Translations under genes and position numbers: made by a program
Part shown: positions 50,341 through 59,293 of the stretch, one piece after another
Layout of the letters: every line of letters begins with the position of its first letter
Position numbering within the stretch: position 1 is the stretch's first letter
Origin: Allofournierella massiliensis
GTDB lineage: Bacteria > Bacillota > Clostridia > Oscillospirales > Ruminococcaceae
Reading direction: 5' to 3'
DNA length: 64,000 bases
NCBI RefSeq assembly: GCF_021531255.1
Contig: NZ_JAFBIO010000003.1
Location: 1 to 64,000 of the forward strand
The notes under the pieces: generated by a model
Database searches by the model: none
Told to the model about the DNA's origin: nothing
The model's input: the letters and a program-made list of their open reading frames with translations, nothing else

Positions 50341-51239
50341 ATACCCGCCAAAGGCGTCAGGGCGTTTTTTGCGCTCTGCTGAGCGCCGTGATCTTCGGCA
50401 CCATGCCCCTGGCCGCCAGTGTCTTTTATGAGAGGGGCGGCAATGCGGACAGCCTGGTGTTTTACCGCAACTTCCTGGCACTGCCCTTCCTGTTTCTGCT
50501 CATGCGCCGGGAGGGCTGCGCCCCGCTGGGGGCCAAAAGGCTCCTTTCTCTGGCTCTGCTGGCCTTTTTTAATACCGTGACGCCCCTGCTGCTTTTCAAT
50601 TCCTACAGCAGCATCCCTACCGGCATGGCCACCACTCTGCATTTCAGCTATCCGATTTTTGTGCTGCTGGGGGCAGCGCTTTTCTGCGGGGAACGAATTA
50701 CCTCCCTCAAGGCTCTCTGCGTGGGGCTGTGCACCCTGGGGGTGGCCCTCTTTTACAGCCCGGGCCAGTCTGTAGCCCTGATCGGTATGATCATCGCCTT
50801 TGTTTCCGGCATTACCTATGCGGCCTATGTGGTCTACCTGGATAAAAGCGGCCTCAAGGGCCTGCCTCCCTTTCAGATGGTCTTCTGGACCTGCCTGTTT
50901 GCCTCAGCCTTTGCGGGGTCCTACAGCCTGTGGCAGGGGCGGATGCGGGCGAGCTTTTCCCTGCCGGTGTGGGGGCTGCTGGCGGGCTTTGCGGTGATGG
51001 TGTCGGTGATCTCCCTGGTGCTGTTCCAGCTGGGGGTGAAAAAGATCGGCCCTTCCCAGGCTTCCGTTTTCAGCACTTTTGAGCCCCTGGCCAGCATTTT
51101 ATGGGGCGTGACCCTGTTGGGGGAGCGTTTCACCCTTCGCACCGGGCTGGGGGTGGGGGCCATCCTGGCGGCTGTGCTCCTGCTGGCCCTGAAGGGGGAT
51201 GCGGAAAAAAGCCCGGCCCAAGAAAGCTCTGCCCGGTAA
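50337..51239 (+). CDS. DMT-superfamily (EamA) transporter
   Basis: 300 residues, ATG at 50337 overlapping legF by 4 bases. Ten membrane helices in two EamA repeats: LLSAVIFGTMPLAASVFYERGG, NSYSSIPTGMATTLHFSYPIFVLLGAALFCGE, and the second repeat ending KKIGPSQASVFSTFEPLASILWGVTLLGE. Members export or import small metabolites, often amino acids or nucleotide-linked compounds. Coupling to legF raises the idea of a role linked to the sugar pathway, but position alone does not prove it. Confidence 0.88.
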   Translation: MNTRQRRQGVFCALLSAVIFGTMPLAASVFYERGGNADSLVFYRNFLALPFLFLLMRREGCAPLGAKRLLSLALLAFFNTVTPLLLFNSYSSIPTGMATTLHFSYPIFVLLGAALFCGERITSLKALCVGLCTLGVALFYSPGQSVALIGMIIAFVSGITYAAYVVYLDKSGLKGLPPFQMVFWTCLFASAFAGSYSLWQGRMRASFSLPVWGLLAGFAVMVSVISLVLFQLGVKKIGPSQASVFSTFEPLASILWGVTLLGERFTLRTGLGVGAILAAVLLLALKGDAEKSPAQESSAR

Positions 51240-51272
51240 ATCGTTTTTTATTGATGGTAAGGAGAGATAAAA

Positions 51273-52208
51273 ATGAACCATACCCCGCAGCAGATCTGCC
51301 AGGCCCTGGAAGAAGCCTATCAGTACGCGGCCCAGTGGGTGGGCAAAGGGAAGATGCCGGATTTCATCCCGGCGCTGGAGCATGAGGACCCCCGCCGCAT
51401 CTCGGTATGCGTTACCGATCTGGAGGGCAACACCTACACGGCAGGCAGCTACCAGGGGCGGTTTTCCCTCCAAAGCATATCCAAGATCATCCTGTTGGAA
51501 CAGGCTCTCCAGGATTCCGGGGAGGAAGTGGTCTTTTCCCGGGTAGGGGTGGAACCCAGCGGCACCAGTTTCAATTCCGTATATCGGCTGGAATTGATCG
51601 AAAAGGTACCGGCCAACCCGCTCATCAATCCGGGCGCCATTGCCAGCGCCAGCTGCCTGACCGGCAGGAATAAGGAAGAAAAATACCAGAAGTTCCGCGC
51701 CCTGGCGGGGGAACTGCTGAATGATCCCACGGTGGACTATGACCCGGTGGTCTGCGACTGTGAGATGAAGACCGGCCACCGGAACCGGGCCCTGGCCAGC
51801 ATGATGCTGCACAACGGGGTCTATACCGGGGACCCGGAGGAGTATCTGGAACTGTACTACCGGGGCTGTGCCCTGCGGGTCACCGCTGCCCAGGTGAGCT
51901 ATTTCGGGGCGGTGCTGGCCGGGGACGGCCTTTGCCCCAAAACCGGGCGCCGGCTGCTGAGCCGGGAACACAGTGAATTGTACCGGGCCCTGATGGCCAC
52001 CTGCGGCATGTACAACACCACCGGCCGGTATGCGGTGCAGGTGGGCATCCCCGGCAAAAGCGGCAGCGGCGGCGGCATCGTGGCGGCGGCCCGGGGCAAG
52101 ATGGGCCTTGGCGTGTATGGGCCGGAACTGGACGGGAACGGAAACAGCGTCTGCGGCATGAAGGCGCTGGAATATCTCTCCCGGGCGCTGGATCTGCGCT
52201 CTTATTAA
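51273..52208 (+). CDS. glsA: Glutaminase
   Basis: 311 residues, ATG at 51273 after AAGGAGAG. Glutamine to glutamate plus ammonia, with a serine beta-lactamase-like fold: nucleophile Ser and Lys in FSLQSISKIILL (SxxK at about 66-69), EPSGTSFNSVYRLE, NPLINPGAIAS, HRNRALASMML, and VGIPGKSGSGGGIVAA. Length and motifs match GlsA. Ammonia could in principle support the amidotransferase, but the gene is also common alone. The 104-base gap after it holds only a promoter-like AT-rich segment (CTGTTGATTTG...GGTATACTGG). Confidence 0.93.
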   Translation: MNHTPQQICQALEEAYQYAAQWVGKGKMPDFIPALEHEDPRRISVCVTDLEGNTYTAGSYQGRFSLQSISKIILLEQALQDSGEEVVFSRVGVEPSGTSFNSVYRLELIEKVPANPLINPGAIASASCLTGRNKEEKYQKFRALAGELLNDPTVDYDPVVCDCEMKTGHRNRALASMMLHNGVYTGDPEEYLELYYRGCALRVTAAQVSYFGAVLAGDGLCPKTGRRLLSREHSELYRALMATCGMYNTTGRYAVQVGIPGKSGSGGGIVAAARGKMGLGVYGPELDGNGNSVCGMKALEYLSRALDLRSY

Positions 52209-52312
52209 GCCTGTTCATAAAATCCTGTTGATTTGGGGTTCCGGAACTGGGTATACTGGCACTGTTCACCCACAACAGAACAGCCGCTTTTGGCGGAGAG
52301 GGGAAGAGTAAC

Positions 52313-54100
52313 TTGAAACAGAAATCCTATGGAGCCAAAAAAGGGTTCCACATGCCCACCAGCCGGGTGGGGCAGATCCTTTTGAATCTGCTGGTCACCG
52401 GGGTGGTGGGGCTCATCGTCTTTTATGTGACCCTGCCGGCGCTCAACCTGCATTCCGGTGATTTTTACAGCTTTGTCATCACCCTGTGCGTGGTCTATCT
52501 GCTCTGCGCTCTGGTCACCTCCGGCTTCCGGTCGGGCCACGGTGCCCAGGCCCCAGCCGACCAGCTGAAGGAATACCTGGGCTTTATCAAAAAGCAGTGC
52601 ATGCCGGTGGCGGCGCTGCTGGTGCTGCTGGCCCTGGTGGCCCTGGTGGGCCTTGTCACCTCCCTGCCCATCTTCCGGGCTTCGGCTTACCGGGACCTGC
52701 TCACGGTGGAGGACGGGGATTTTGCCTCGGATATCGCCGAAATCTCCTTCAATGAGATCCCCACCCTGGACAGGGCCTCGGCGGAATACCTGGGCGACCG
52801 GCAGATGGGTACCCTCAGCGATATGGTCAGCCAGTTTGAGTATTCCAACGATTCCACCCAGATCAATTACCAGGGCCGGCCGGTGCGGGTGGCCCCCATC
52901 ACCTATGCGGACCTGATCAAGTGGTTCACCAACCGCTCCGAGGGCCTGCCCGCCTATGTGGTGGTGGATATGGTCACCCAGGAGGCCCAGGTGGTGCGGC
53001 TGAGCGAGGGGATGAAGTACTCCTTCTCCGAGCCTCTCAACCGGAATATCCAGCGGCATCTGCGCTTCCAGTACCCCACCTATATGTTTGACGAGCCCCA
53101 GTTTGAGATCGACGAGGAGGGCCAGCCCTGGTGGATCGCCCCCCGGGTGGTCAAGACCATCGGGCTGTTCGGCGGCACCGATATCCAGGGGGCCGTGCTC
53201 TGCAATGCCATTACCGGCGAGAGCCAGTACTATGACATTGCGGATGTGCCCAGCTGGGTGGACAACGTGTGCACCGCCAGCCTGGTGATGGAGCAGTATG
53301 ATTACCACGGCACCCTGGTGAACGGCTTCTTCAACTCGGTGCTGGGCCAGCGGGATGTGACCGTCACCACCGACGGCTACAACTATATCGCCCTGAATGA
53401 TGACGTGTATGTGTACACCGGCATCACCTCGGCCAACGCCGACCAGTCCAACCTGGGATTTTTGCTGAGCAACCAGCGCACCAAGGAGACCAAGTTCTAC
53501 TCGGCCCCCGGCGCCACCGAGCGGGCTGCCCAGGCTTCGGCCGAGGGCGTGGTGCAGGACCTGGGCTATAAGGCCACCTTCCCCCTGCTCATCAATGTGG
53601 CGGGCGAGCCCACCTATTTCATCCCCCTGCAGGATAATACCCTCCTGGTCAAGAGCTATGCCATGGTGAATGTGGCCCAGTACCAGATCGTGGCTACCGC
53701 CAGCACCGTCTCCCAGTGCGAGCAGGAGTATATCCGGATGCTCAGCGAAAAAGGCATCACCCAGCCCGAGGACCTGCCTCAGACCGAGGCCTCCGGCCAG
53801 GTGGCCGAGATCCGCTCCGCCGTTTTGGAAGGCAACACCTACTATTTCCTGCGGCTGGAAGGGGAGGAGATCTTCTATTCCATCAACGCCGCCAAAAATT
53901 CCCTGGCGGTGATCCTGAACGTGGGGGATACGGTCACCATCCAGCACGCGGTGGGGGAGGATACCTCCATCCTGGAAGGCTATACCCTCACGGTGCAGGG
54001 CAAGGCCGCGCCCCAGGAGCCCCTGGTGAGCGAGACCCCCGCTGAGGAGGAGGCCGGGCCGGCCGATCCCCAGCAGGAACAGCCCCAAAGCGAGGGCTGA
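52313..54100 (+). CDS. Conserved Clostridia membrane protein of unknown function
   Basis: 595 residues from TTG 52313 with GGAGAGGGG upstream. Three membrane helices lie near residues 20-45, 50-65 and 105-130; the remaining 460 residues are outside or cytoplasmic and end in an acidic Pro/Gln/Glu-rich tail. The body has repeated blocks such as DMVSQFEYSNDSTQINYQGRPVRVAPI, LNRNIQRHLRFQYPTYMFDEPQFEIDEEGQPWWIAPRVVKTIGLFGG and KEYIRML-like helices. I recall similar proteins as 'hypothetical' or Tat-signal-like in Ruminococcaceae, without a known role. A transporter or cell-envelope function is possible, not shown. Confidence 0.65.
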   Translation: MKQKSYGAKKGFHMPTSRVGQILLNLLVTGVVGLIVFYVTLPALNLHSGDFYSFVITLCVVYLLCALVTSGFRSGHGAQAPADQLKEYLGFIKKQCMPVAALLVLLALVALVGLVTSLPIFRASAYRDLLTVEDGDFASDIAEISFNEIPTLDRASAEYLGDRQMGTLSDMVSQFEYSNDSTQINYQGRPVRVAPITYADLIKWFTNRSEGLPAYVVVDMVTQEAQVVRLSEGMKYSFSEPLNRNIQRHLRFQYPTYMFDEPQFEIDEEGQPWWIAPRVVKTIGLFGGTDIQGAVLCNAITGESQYYDIADVPSWVDNVCTASLVMEQYDYHGTLVNGFFNSVLGQRDVTVTTDGYNYIALNDDVYVYTGITSANADQSNLGFLLSNQRTKETKFYSAPGATERAAQASAEGVVQDLGYKATFPLLINVAGEPTYFIPLQDNTLLVKSYAMVNVAQYQIVATASTVSQCEQEYIRMLSEKGITQPEDLPQTEASGQVAEIRSAVLEGNTYYFLRLEGEEIFYSINAAKNSLAVILNVGDTVTIQHAVGEDTSILEGYTLTVQGKAAPQEPLVSETPAEEEAGPADPQQEQPQSEG

Positions 54101-54283
54101 AAATCGCCCTTACCCGGCACTCTGCCCAAAAAGCTTCTTTCCTATGAATAAACCGCCCCGCTTTGCCGCACAATAAGGGCAAAACAAAAAGCCGGGGCAC
54201 CCCTTCCCTTCGCAAAACGGCGCTCCGGACTGAAAATCACGGGCGGCTGTCCAGGCAGCCGGCCAACAGAACGGAGCGATACG

Positions 54284-55018
54284 ATGAACAGGGTATTGGC
54301 GTTTTTCAGAGGAAAAGGCTTCTATCTCGCCCTGATGGCCTGCATTCTGGCGGCTGCGCTGTGCAGTTTCTGGGCCATCCGCACGGTGACACAGCAGCTT
54401 GGCAGCAAGGATGAAGTCCTGCCGGGAGGGGATGACACATGGAATTTGCCGGGAGAATCGGTGGAACAAAAGGTGGAAGACGTGCCGGTAACCGAGCCCG
54501 ATGGGCTGAGCGGCACCGAGCCGCAGGTCTCGCAGGCGCCCTCTGCCTCCTCGTCTACGGCATCTTCGCCTTCCGCCGCGGCCAGCGAATCTACCGAGCA
54601 GGCCGCTGCGCCGGATTCTGGCTTTGTGCAGCCTGTCAGTGGGCAGGTGATCGCTGAATACAGCGGCACCGAGCTGGTGTACAACGAGACGCTGGGCGAC
54701 TGGCGCACCCACAACGGGGTGGATATTTCCTGCGCCGACGACGCCTCGGTGAAGGCCTGCTGTGAGGGCCAGGTAAGCGCCGTGTACGACGATGGGCTGT
54801 ACGGCACCATCGTGGAGGTGACCAGCGGCGATATGGTGTACCGCTACTGCGGCCTTGCCCATGACACTGACGTAAAGACCGGCGACACGGTCAAGTCGGG
54901 CAGCCGGCTGGGCAGCATCGGCAAGGTGAACGCCGAGGCAAGCCTGCCCACCCATCTGCACTTTGAGGTGCTGAGGGGCGGCGCCTATCAGGACCCCATG
55001 GCCACCCTGGCCGGTTAA
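54284..55018 (+). CDS. LytM/M23-type protein, SpoIIQ-like
   Basis: 244 residues, ATG at 54284 after ACGGAGCG. One N-terminal helix (FYLALMACILAAALCSFWAI), a Ser/Ala/Glu-rich linker of about 90 residues, then a LytM domain: TELVYNETLGDWRTHNGVDISC and THLHFEVLRGG, with the HxGxD and HxH zinc motifs both present. In Clostridia, SpoIIQ-type LytM proteins work in the forespore membrane during engulfment. Whether this one cuts peptidoglycan or acts as a scaffold cannot be told. Bases 54101-54283 before it show no gene. Confidence 0.83.
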   Translation: MNRVLAFFRGKGFYLALMACILAAALCSFWAIRTVTQQLGSKDEVLPGGDDTWNLPGESVEQKVEDVPVTEPDGLSGTEPQVSQAPSASSSTASSPSAAASESTEQAAAPDSGFVQPVSGQVIAEYSGTELVYNETLGDWRTHNGVDISCADDASVKACCEGQVSAVYDDGLYGTIVEVTSGDMVYRYCGLAHDTDVKTGDTVKSGSRLGSIGKVNAEASLPTHLHFEVLRGGAYQDPMATLAG

Positions 55019-55027
55019 ACAGAAAAA

Positions 55028-55065
55028 CGCCCGCCCGGAGCGAGAGCCCCGGGCGGGCGTTTTGA
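55028..55065. terminator. Bidirectional terminator after the LytM gene
   Basis: ACGCCCGCCCGG pairs with CCGGGCGGGCGT, with AAAA on the left and TTTT on the right. It is shared by the LytM gene and the reverse-strand small gene. Confidence 0.9.
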
Positions 55066-55082
55066 TTTGCAGAGGAAAAGAT

Positions 55083-55367
55083 TCAGCCCAGATATTTCTT
55101 CCAGTTGCGGCGCAGCAGCAAAAGCCCTGCCAAAAAGATGACCAGGGCGGCCGCCCAGAAAAAGATAGACATGCCGTTGGAGCCGATCAGCCCCACCACA
55201 ATGCCGTCCAGCCCCATCACCGCATAGGGCATCACGCTGCCCTGCTGCATATCCTTGCGGAAGGGCGCGTTGCGATATTTCTGGCTTACCATATACTTAC
55301 AATCCAAAGCGGAAAGGATCGCTGCCGCCAGCAGCAGGATACCGGCCAGGAACGGAATCAGGTTCAT
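55083..55367 (-). CDS. Small two-to-three-helix membrane protein
   Basis: 94 residues; start at 55367 with GGAGGAAAAC upstream. Hydrophobic stretches: NLIPFLAGILLLAAAILSALDC, VVGLIGSN region, and FFWAAALVIFLAGLLLLRR. A charged central loop (KYMVSQKYRNAPFRKDMQQG) lies between. Ends in a basic tail (NWKKYLG). No family recognised. It has its own promoter and is the only gene on this strand here. Confidence 0.7.
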   Translation of the reverse strand: MNLIPFLAGILLLAAAILSALDCKYMVSQKYRNAPFRKDMQQGSVMPYAVMGLDGIVVGLIGSNGMSIFFWAAALVIFLAGLLLLRRNWKKYLG

Positions 55368-55430
55368 ACTGTTTTCCTCCTTCGGCGCTGGCCGTTTTTG
55401 CGCGGTCCAGCTCATATTTCTTACCTTTAC

Positions 55431-55457
55431 ATTATCACATAGTGCCCCCGATTGCAA
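55431..55457 (-). promoter_or_regulatory. Promoter of the small membrane-protein gene
   Basis: Reading leftward: TTGCAA, 15-bp spacer, GATAAT preceded by TGT, an extended -10. It is divergent from the promoter at 55483. Confidence 0.55.
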
Positions 55458-55482
55458 CGGAAGGCTTTTTGGGGTCCCTTTG

Positions 55483-55511
55483 TTGCGCCCAAGGGGGCTT
55501 TGCGGTATAAT
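55483..55511 (+). promoter_or_regulatory. Promoter of the second glycan operon
   Basis: TTGCGC at 55483-55488, 17-bp spacer, TATAAT at 55506-55511, 71 bases before the first gene at 55583. The upstream strand is GC-rich with a CCAAGGGGGC stretch. Confidence 0.72.
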
Positions 55512-55582
55512 AACAATGTATATCTATGTGATTTTTGCGGGCCTTTCGGGCCTGATCCCGGCAGGGAAGAAAGGAAACACCC

Positions 55583-56503
55583 ATGGCAAGGGACGTATTG
55601 GTGGGAAGCACCGGTTTTGTGGGGGGCAATCTGCTGGCCAGCCATGCCTTTGAGCGGGCCTGCCATTCCACCGATATCGAAACGGCTTTCGGCGAGCCCA
55701 ATGATCTGGTGGTCTACGCGGGGGTACCGGCGGCCATGTTCCTGGCCAACCAGGACCCGGCGGCCGACCTGGCCGTGATGGAACAGGCCCGCCAAAATCT
55801 GCGCCGTCTGCGGCCGGGCAAGGCGGTGCTCATCTCCTCCATTGCGGTGTATCCGGACAGCCGGGGCCGCACCGAGGCGGACCAGCCGGACCCCGCCGGC
55901 CTTGCCCCCTATGGGGCAAACCGGCTCCAGCTGGAAAAATGGGTGCGGGAGGATTTCCCCGACGCCCTCATCCTGCGGCTGCCCGCTTTGTACGGGCTGG
56001 GCCTGAAAAAAAATTTCCTGTACGACCTGCACACCCTTACCCCTGCCCTGCTGCGGCCGGACAAATACCGCCAGCTGGCGGCCCAAAGCGAAGAGGTGGC
56101 CAAGGGATATTCCGATGCCGGCAACGGCTTTTACCGGCAGAACGGCCAGGTGGATGCCGGCCGGCTGCGGGCCTTCTTTGAGGCCAGCGATTTCAATGCC
56201 CTGGCCTTTACCGACAGCCGCAGCCGGTACCAGTTCTATGACCTGCGCCTGCTTTGGGGGCATATCCAGGCGGCGCTGGGGCAGGGGCTCACCCTGCTCA
56301 ATCTCACCACGCCCCCCATTTCGGCGGGGCAGCTTTACCGGGAACTCACCGGCCGGGAATGGGAAAACCAGCTGACCGCGCCCCCCTATGATTATGACCT
56401 GCGCAGCCTGCATGCCGGGCTGCTGGGCGGGCAGGACGGCTATCTGTGCAGCCTGGAGGAGGAAGTAGCCTCCATCCGGGATTTTATGAAGAACTGGCGG
56501 TAA
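55583..56503 (+). CDS. SDR-type NAD-dependent epimerase/dehydratase-like protein with altered catalytic residue
   Basis: 306 residues, ATG at 55583 after GGAAAGGAAA. The Rossmann motif VGSTGFVGGNL and SSIAVYPDSRG are typical of extended SDR sugar enzymes. The catalytic Tyr-x3-Lys is Tyr-x3-Arg here (PYGANRLQLE), so activity may be lost or changed. A C-terminal substrate domain continues to residue 306. It leads an operon of sugar or lipid-glycan genes: isomerase, GT2, flavoprotein, GT2, GT-C. Confidence 0.75.
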   Translation: MARDVLVGSTGFVGGNLLASHAFERACHSTDIETAFGEPNDLVVYAGVPAAMFLANQDPAADLAVMEQARQNLRRLRPGKAVLISSIAVYPDSRGRTEADQPDPAGLAPYGANRLQLEKWVREDFPDALILRLPALYGLGLKKNFLYDLHTLTPALLRPDKYRQLAAQSEEVAKGYSDAGNGFYRQNGQVDAGRLRAFFEASDFNALAFTDSRSRYQFYDLRLLWGHIQAALGQGLTLLNLTTPPISAGQLYRELTGREWENQLTAPPYDYDLRSLHAGLLGGQDGYLCSLEEEVASIRDFMKNWR

Positions 56504-56527
56504 GCCCGCCGATGGGAGGAAACAGTC

Positions 56528-57319
56528 ATGCCGGAATGGAAGCTCAGCGCCAGCAATATCGGCTGGACAAGGCAGGAGGATGAAACGGTCTGGGGTTGGA
56601 TGAAGGAACTGGGCTACCAGGGCCTGGAGATCGCCCCCACCCGGGTGTTTTCCAGCGAGCCCTACGCCCAGCTTTCGGGCGCGGCCCTCTTTGCCGGCGT
56701 GATGTACCAGCAATACGGCTTTACCATCCCCAGCATCCAGAGCATCTGGTATGGGAAAGAGGGCTCGATCTTTGAGGAGAGCCAGCGGCAGGAGCTGGAG
56801 GATTACACGGTGGAGGCCTTTGAGTTTGCCCGGGCCTGCCGCTGCCCCAGCCTGGTGTTCGGCTGTCCCCGCCAGCGGAACATCCCTCAGGGCCATACCG
56901 CCGGGGAGGCGGACGGCTTTTTTGCCCGGATGGCCTATGAGGCGGCCAGCCGGGGGGTACGCCTGGCTATCGAGGCCAACCCCACCCTGTACGGCACCAA
57001 CTTCCTGAATACCACGGCCGATGCGGCGGCCCTGGTAAAGCGGCTGGCTTCGCCCGGCCTTTCCCTCAACCTGGATGTGGGCACCCTGCTGGCCAACGGC
57101 GAGCGGGTGCGGGACCTGACCGGGGTGATGGGGCTGGTGAGCCATGTGCATATCAGCCGGCCGGGCATGGCCCCGGTGGAACCGGATCCCATCGATCGGG
57201 AGATGGCCCTTCTGCTGGGGGCCGTGGGGTACAAGGGCTTTGTATCGCTGGAAATGAAGGCGGCCGAGCCGCAGGTGCTGCGGCGCAGCCTGGAATATGT
57301 GGCGGAGGTGTTTGGATGA
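56528..57319 (+). CDS. Sugar phosphate isomerase/epimerase-like TIM barrel
   Basis: 263 residues, ATG at 56528 after TGGGAGG. A xylose-isomerase-like TIM barrel (AP-endonuclease-2 type): KLSASNIGWTRQEDETVWGWMKELGYQGLEIAPTR, QSIWYG, VFGCPRQRNIP, LAIEANP with a metal-site Glu, LNLDVGTLLANGE with an Asp, VSHVHISRPG with a His, and FVSLEMK with the final Glu. The substrate could be a ketose, inosose or a nonulosonate relative. It overlaps the next gene by 4 bases. Confidence 0.82.
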   Translation: MPEWKLSASNIGWTRQEDETVWGWMKELGYQGLEIAPTRVFSSEPYAQLSGAALFAGVMYQQYGFTIPSIQSIWYGKEGSIFEESQRQELEDYTVEAFEFARACRCPSLVFGCPRQRNIPQGHTAGEADGFFARMAYEAASRGVRLAIEANPTLYGTNFLNTTADAAALVKRLASPGLSLNLDVGTLLANGERVRDLTGVMGLVSHVHISRPGMAPVEPDPIDREMALLLGAVGYKGFVSLEMKAAEPQVLRRSLEYVAEVFG

Positions 57320-58107
57320 CCTTTACGGGGCTTTCCGGCGTGCCGGATTACCGAATCGATCCCTACCAGGATAAAAAAAGCGAATACTGCCTGCTGATCC
57401 CGGTGATCAATGAGGGGATGCGGATCCTCAAGGAGCTGCAGCGGGCCCAGAAGGCCGGGGTGGATAAGCTGTGCGATATCCTCATCTGTGATGGGGGCAG
57501 CACCGACGGCAGTATGGAGCCGGAGCGGCTGAAAAAGCTGGGGGTGAACGGCCTGCTCACCAAACTGGGGCCCGGGCGGCAGGGGGCCCAGCTGCGCATG
57601 GGCATCAGCTATGCCCTGGGCAGGGGCTATGCCGGGGTGCTCACCATCGACGGCAACAACAAGGATTCCATCGAGAGCGTGCCTCTCTTTATCAAGAAAC
57701 TGCGGGAGGGCTACGACCTGGTGCAGGGCAGCCGGTTCATCCCGGGCGGGATGGCCGTGCATACCCCGCCCAGCCGGTACCTGGCGGTGCGTCTCATCCA
57801 CGCCCCCCTGATCAGCCTGGCGGCCGGCCAGAAATTCACCGATACCACCAACGCTTTCCGGGCTTACAGCCGGGCCTATCTGATCCATCCCCAGGTACAG
57901 CCTTTGCGGGATGAATTCCAGGGCTATGAGCTGCTGGCTTACCTGAGCGTGCGGGCCACCCAGCTGGGGCTGCGGGCCTGCGAGGTGCCGGTGGTGCGGG
58001 AGTACCCGGCCAAGGGCGGGGTGCCCACCAAGATCAGCCCCTTCAAGGGCAACGCCAATCTGATGGGGGTACTGCTCAAGGCCATGGCGGGGCGGTACAA
58101 CCCCTGA
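57316..58107 (+). CDS. Family 2 glycosyltransferase (polyprenyl-phosphate-sugar synthase-like)
   Basis: 263 residues, ATG at 57316 (ATGA overlap). GT-A fold: CLLIPVINEGMRILKELQ, DILICDGGSTDGSMEPE with the nucleotide-binding Asp, GYAGVLTIDGNNKDSIESV with the DxN/DGN metal site, QGSRFIPGG and NAFRAYSR. Similar to DPM1-type enzymes that charge polyprenyl phosphate, supplying GT-C transferases such as the one at 60269. It is soluble or peripheral, with no clear membrane helix. Confidence 0.85.
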   Translation: MTFTGLSGVPDYRIDPYQDKKSEYCLLIPVINEGMRILKELQRAQKAGVDKLCDILICDGGSTDGSMEPERLKKLGVNGLLTKLGPGRQGAQLRMGISYALGRGYAGVLTIDGNNKDSIESVPLFIKKLREGYDLVQGSRFIPGGMAVHTPPSRYLAVRLIHAPLISLAAGQKFTDTTNAFRAYSRAYLIHPQVQPLRDEFQGYELLAYLSVRATQLGLRACEVPVVREYPAKGGVPTKISPFKGNANLMGVLLKAMAGRYNP

Positions 58108-58131
58108 GCCCGGGCAGGAAAGGAAATTGGA

Positions 58132-59247
58132 ATGGTTTACGATAAGATCATTCTGGGGGCGGGGCTCTATGGCCTGTATGCCGCCCAGAAATGCGGGGCC
58201 CGGGGCCAGCGGGTGCTGGTGCTGGAAAGGGACGAGACCCCTTTTCGCCGGGCCACCTATATCAATCAGGCGCGGGTGCATCAGGGGTACCATTACCCCC
58301 GCAGCTTTTCCACGGCCATCAAGAGCGCCCACTATTTTGAGCGGTTCTGCCGGGATTACTCCTTTTGCCTGCTCACCGAGTTTGACCAGGTGTATGCCAC
58401 CAGCGCCCGTTTTTCCTGGACCAACGGCCCAGAATTTGAAAAATTCTGCCGGGCGGCTTCCATCCGCTGCGACGAGGTGGCCCCCAGCCGGTATTTCAAC
58501 CCGGGCATGTGCGACGGGGCCTTCCTGACCCGGGAATATACCTATGACGCTCAGCTGCTCAAGGAACATTTCCTGGGCCAGCTGGCCGGGTTCTCCAATG
58601 TGGAGATCCGCTACGGCAAAAAGCCCCTGGCCCTCACCCGGGCGGGCAGCGCCTGGAAGGTGCGCACCGAGGGCGCCGAGGACGAGGCGCCCTTCCTGCT
58701 CAACGCCACCTATGCGGGGGTCAACGACATCCACGCCCTGGCAGGGCTGGAACCCTTCGGCATCAAATACGAATTGTGCGAGATCATTCTGTGCACCGTG
58801 AATGAAAAATTGAAGGATACCGGCATCACCGTGATGGACGGGCCCTTCTTTTCCATCATGCCCTTCGGCCGCACCGGCCTGCACAGCCTGACCAGTGTCA
58901 CCTTCACCCCCCACGCCACCAGCTATGATTCCCTGGCCCGCTTTGAGTGCCAGGAGCGCAGCGGCGGGCTCTGCGGGCCGGGCAACCTGTACAACTGCAA
59001 CGACTGTCCCGCCCGCCCGGCCAGCGCCTGGCCCTATATGAGCCAGCTGGCCCGCAAATACCTGAAGGAAGAATTCGGCTTTGCCTACCATTCCAGCCTG
59101 TTCAGCATGAAGCCCATCCTGAAGGCCAGCGAGATCGACGATTCCCGCCCCACCCTCATCCGCCGGTATTCCGATGAACCGGCCTTTTACAGTGTGCTCA
59201 GCGGCAAGATCAACACGGTCTATGACCTGGATGAAATTTTGGCTTAA
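58132..59247 (+). CDS. FAD-dependent oxidoreductase (DAO/amine-oxidase-like)
   Basis: 371 residues, ATG at 58132 after GGAAAGGAAATTGG. FAD-binding KIILGAGLYGLYAAQKCGARGQRVLVLERDETPFRRATYINQARVHQGYHYPR, a substrate-domain Cys cluster CGPGNLYNCNDCP, and a C-terminal SGKINTVYDLDEIL that closes the FAD pocket. Related flavoproteins sit in surface-glycan operons and may act on sugars or amino sugars. The reaction is unknown. Confidence 0.78.
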   Translation: MVYDKIILGAGLYGLYAAQKCGARGQRVLVLERDETPFRRATYINQARVHQGYHYPRSFSTAIKSAHYFERFCRDYSFCLLTEFDQVYATSARFSWTNGPEFEKFCRAASIRCDEVAPSRYFNPGMCDGAFLTREYTYDAQLLKEHFLGQLAGFSNVEIRYGKKPLALTRAGSAWKVRTEGAEDEAPFLLNATYAGVNDIHALAGLEPFGIKYELCEIILCTVNEKLKDTGITVMDGPFFSIMPFGRTGLHSLTSVTFTPHATSYDSLARFECQERSGGLCGPGNLYNCNDCPARPASAWPYMSQLARKYLKEEFGFAYHSSLFSMKPILKASEIDDSRPTLIRRYSDEPAFYSVLSGKINTVYDLDEILA

Positions 59248-59293
59248 ATTACGAAAAGAAATATTATCTTGAATTATACAAAGAGGAGAAACT

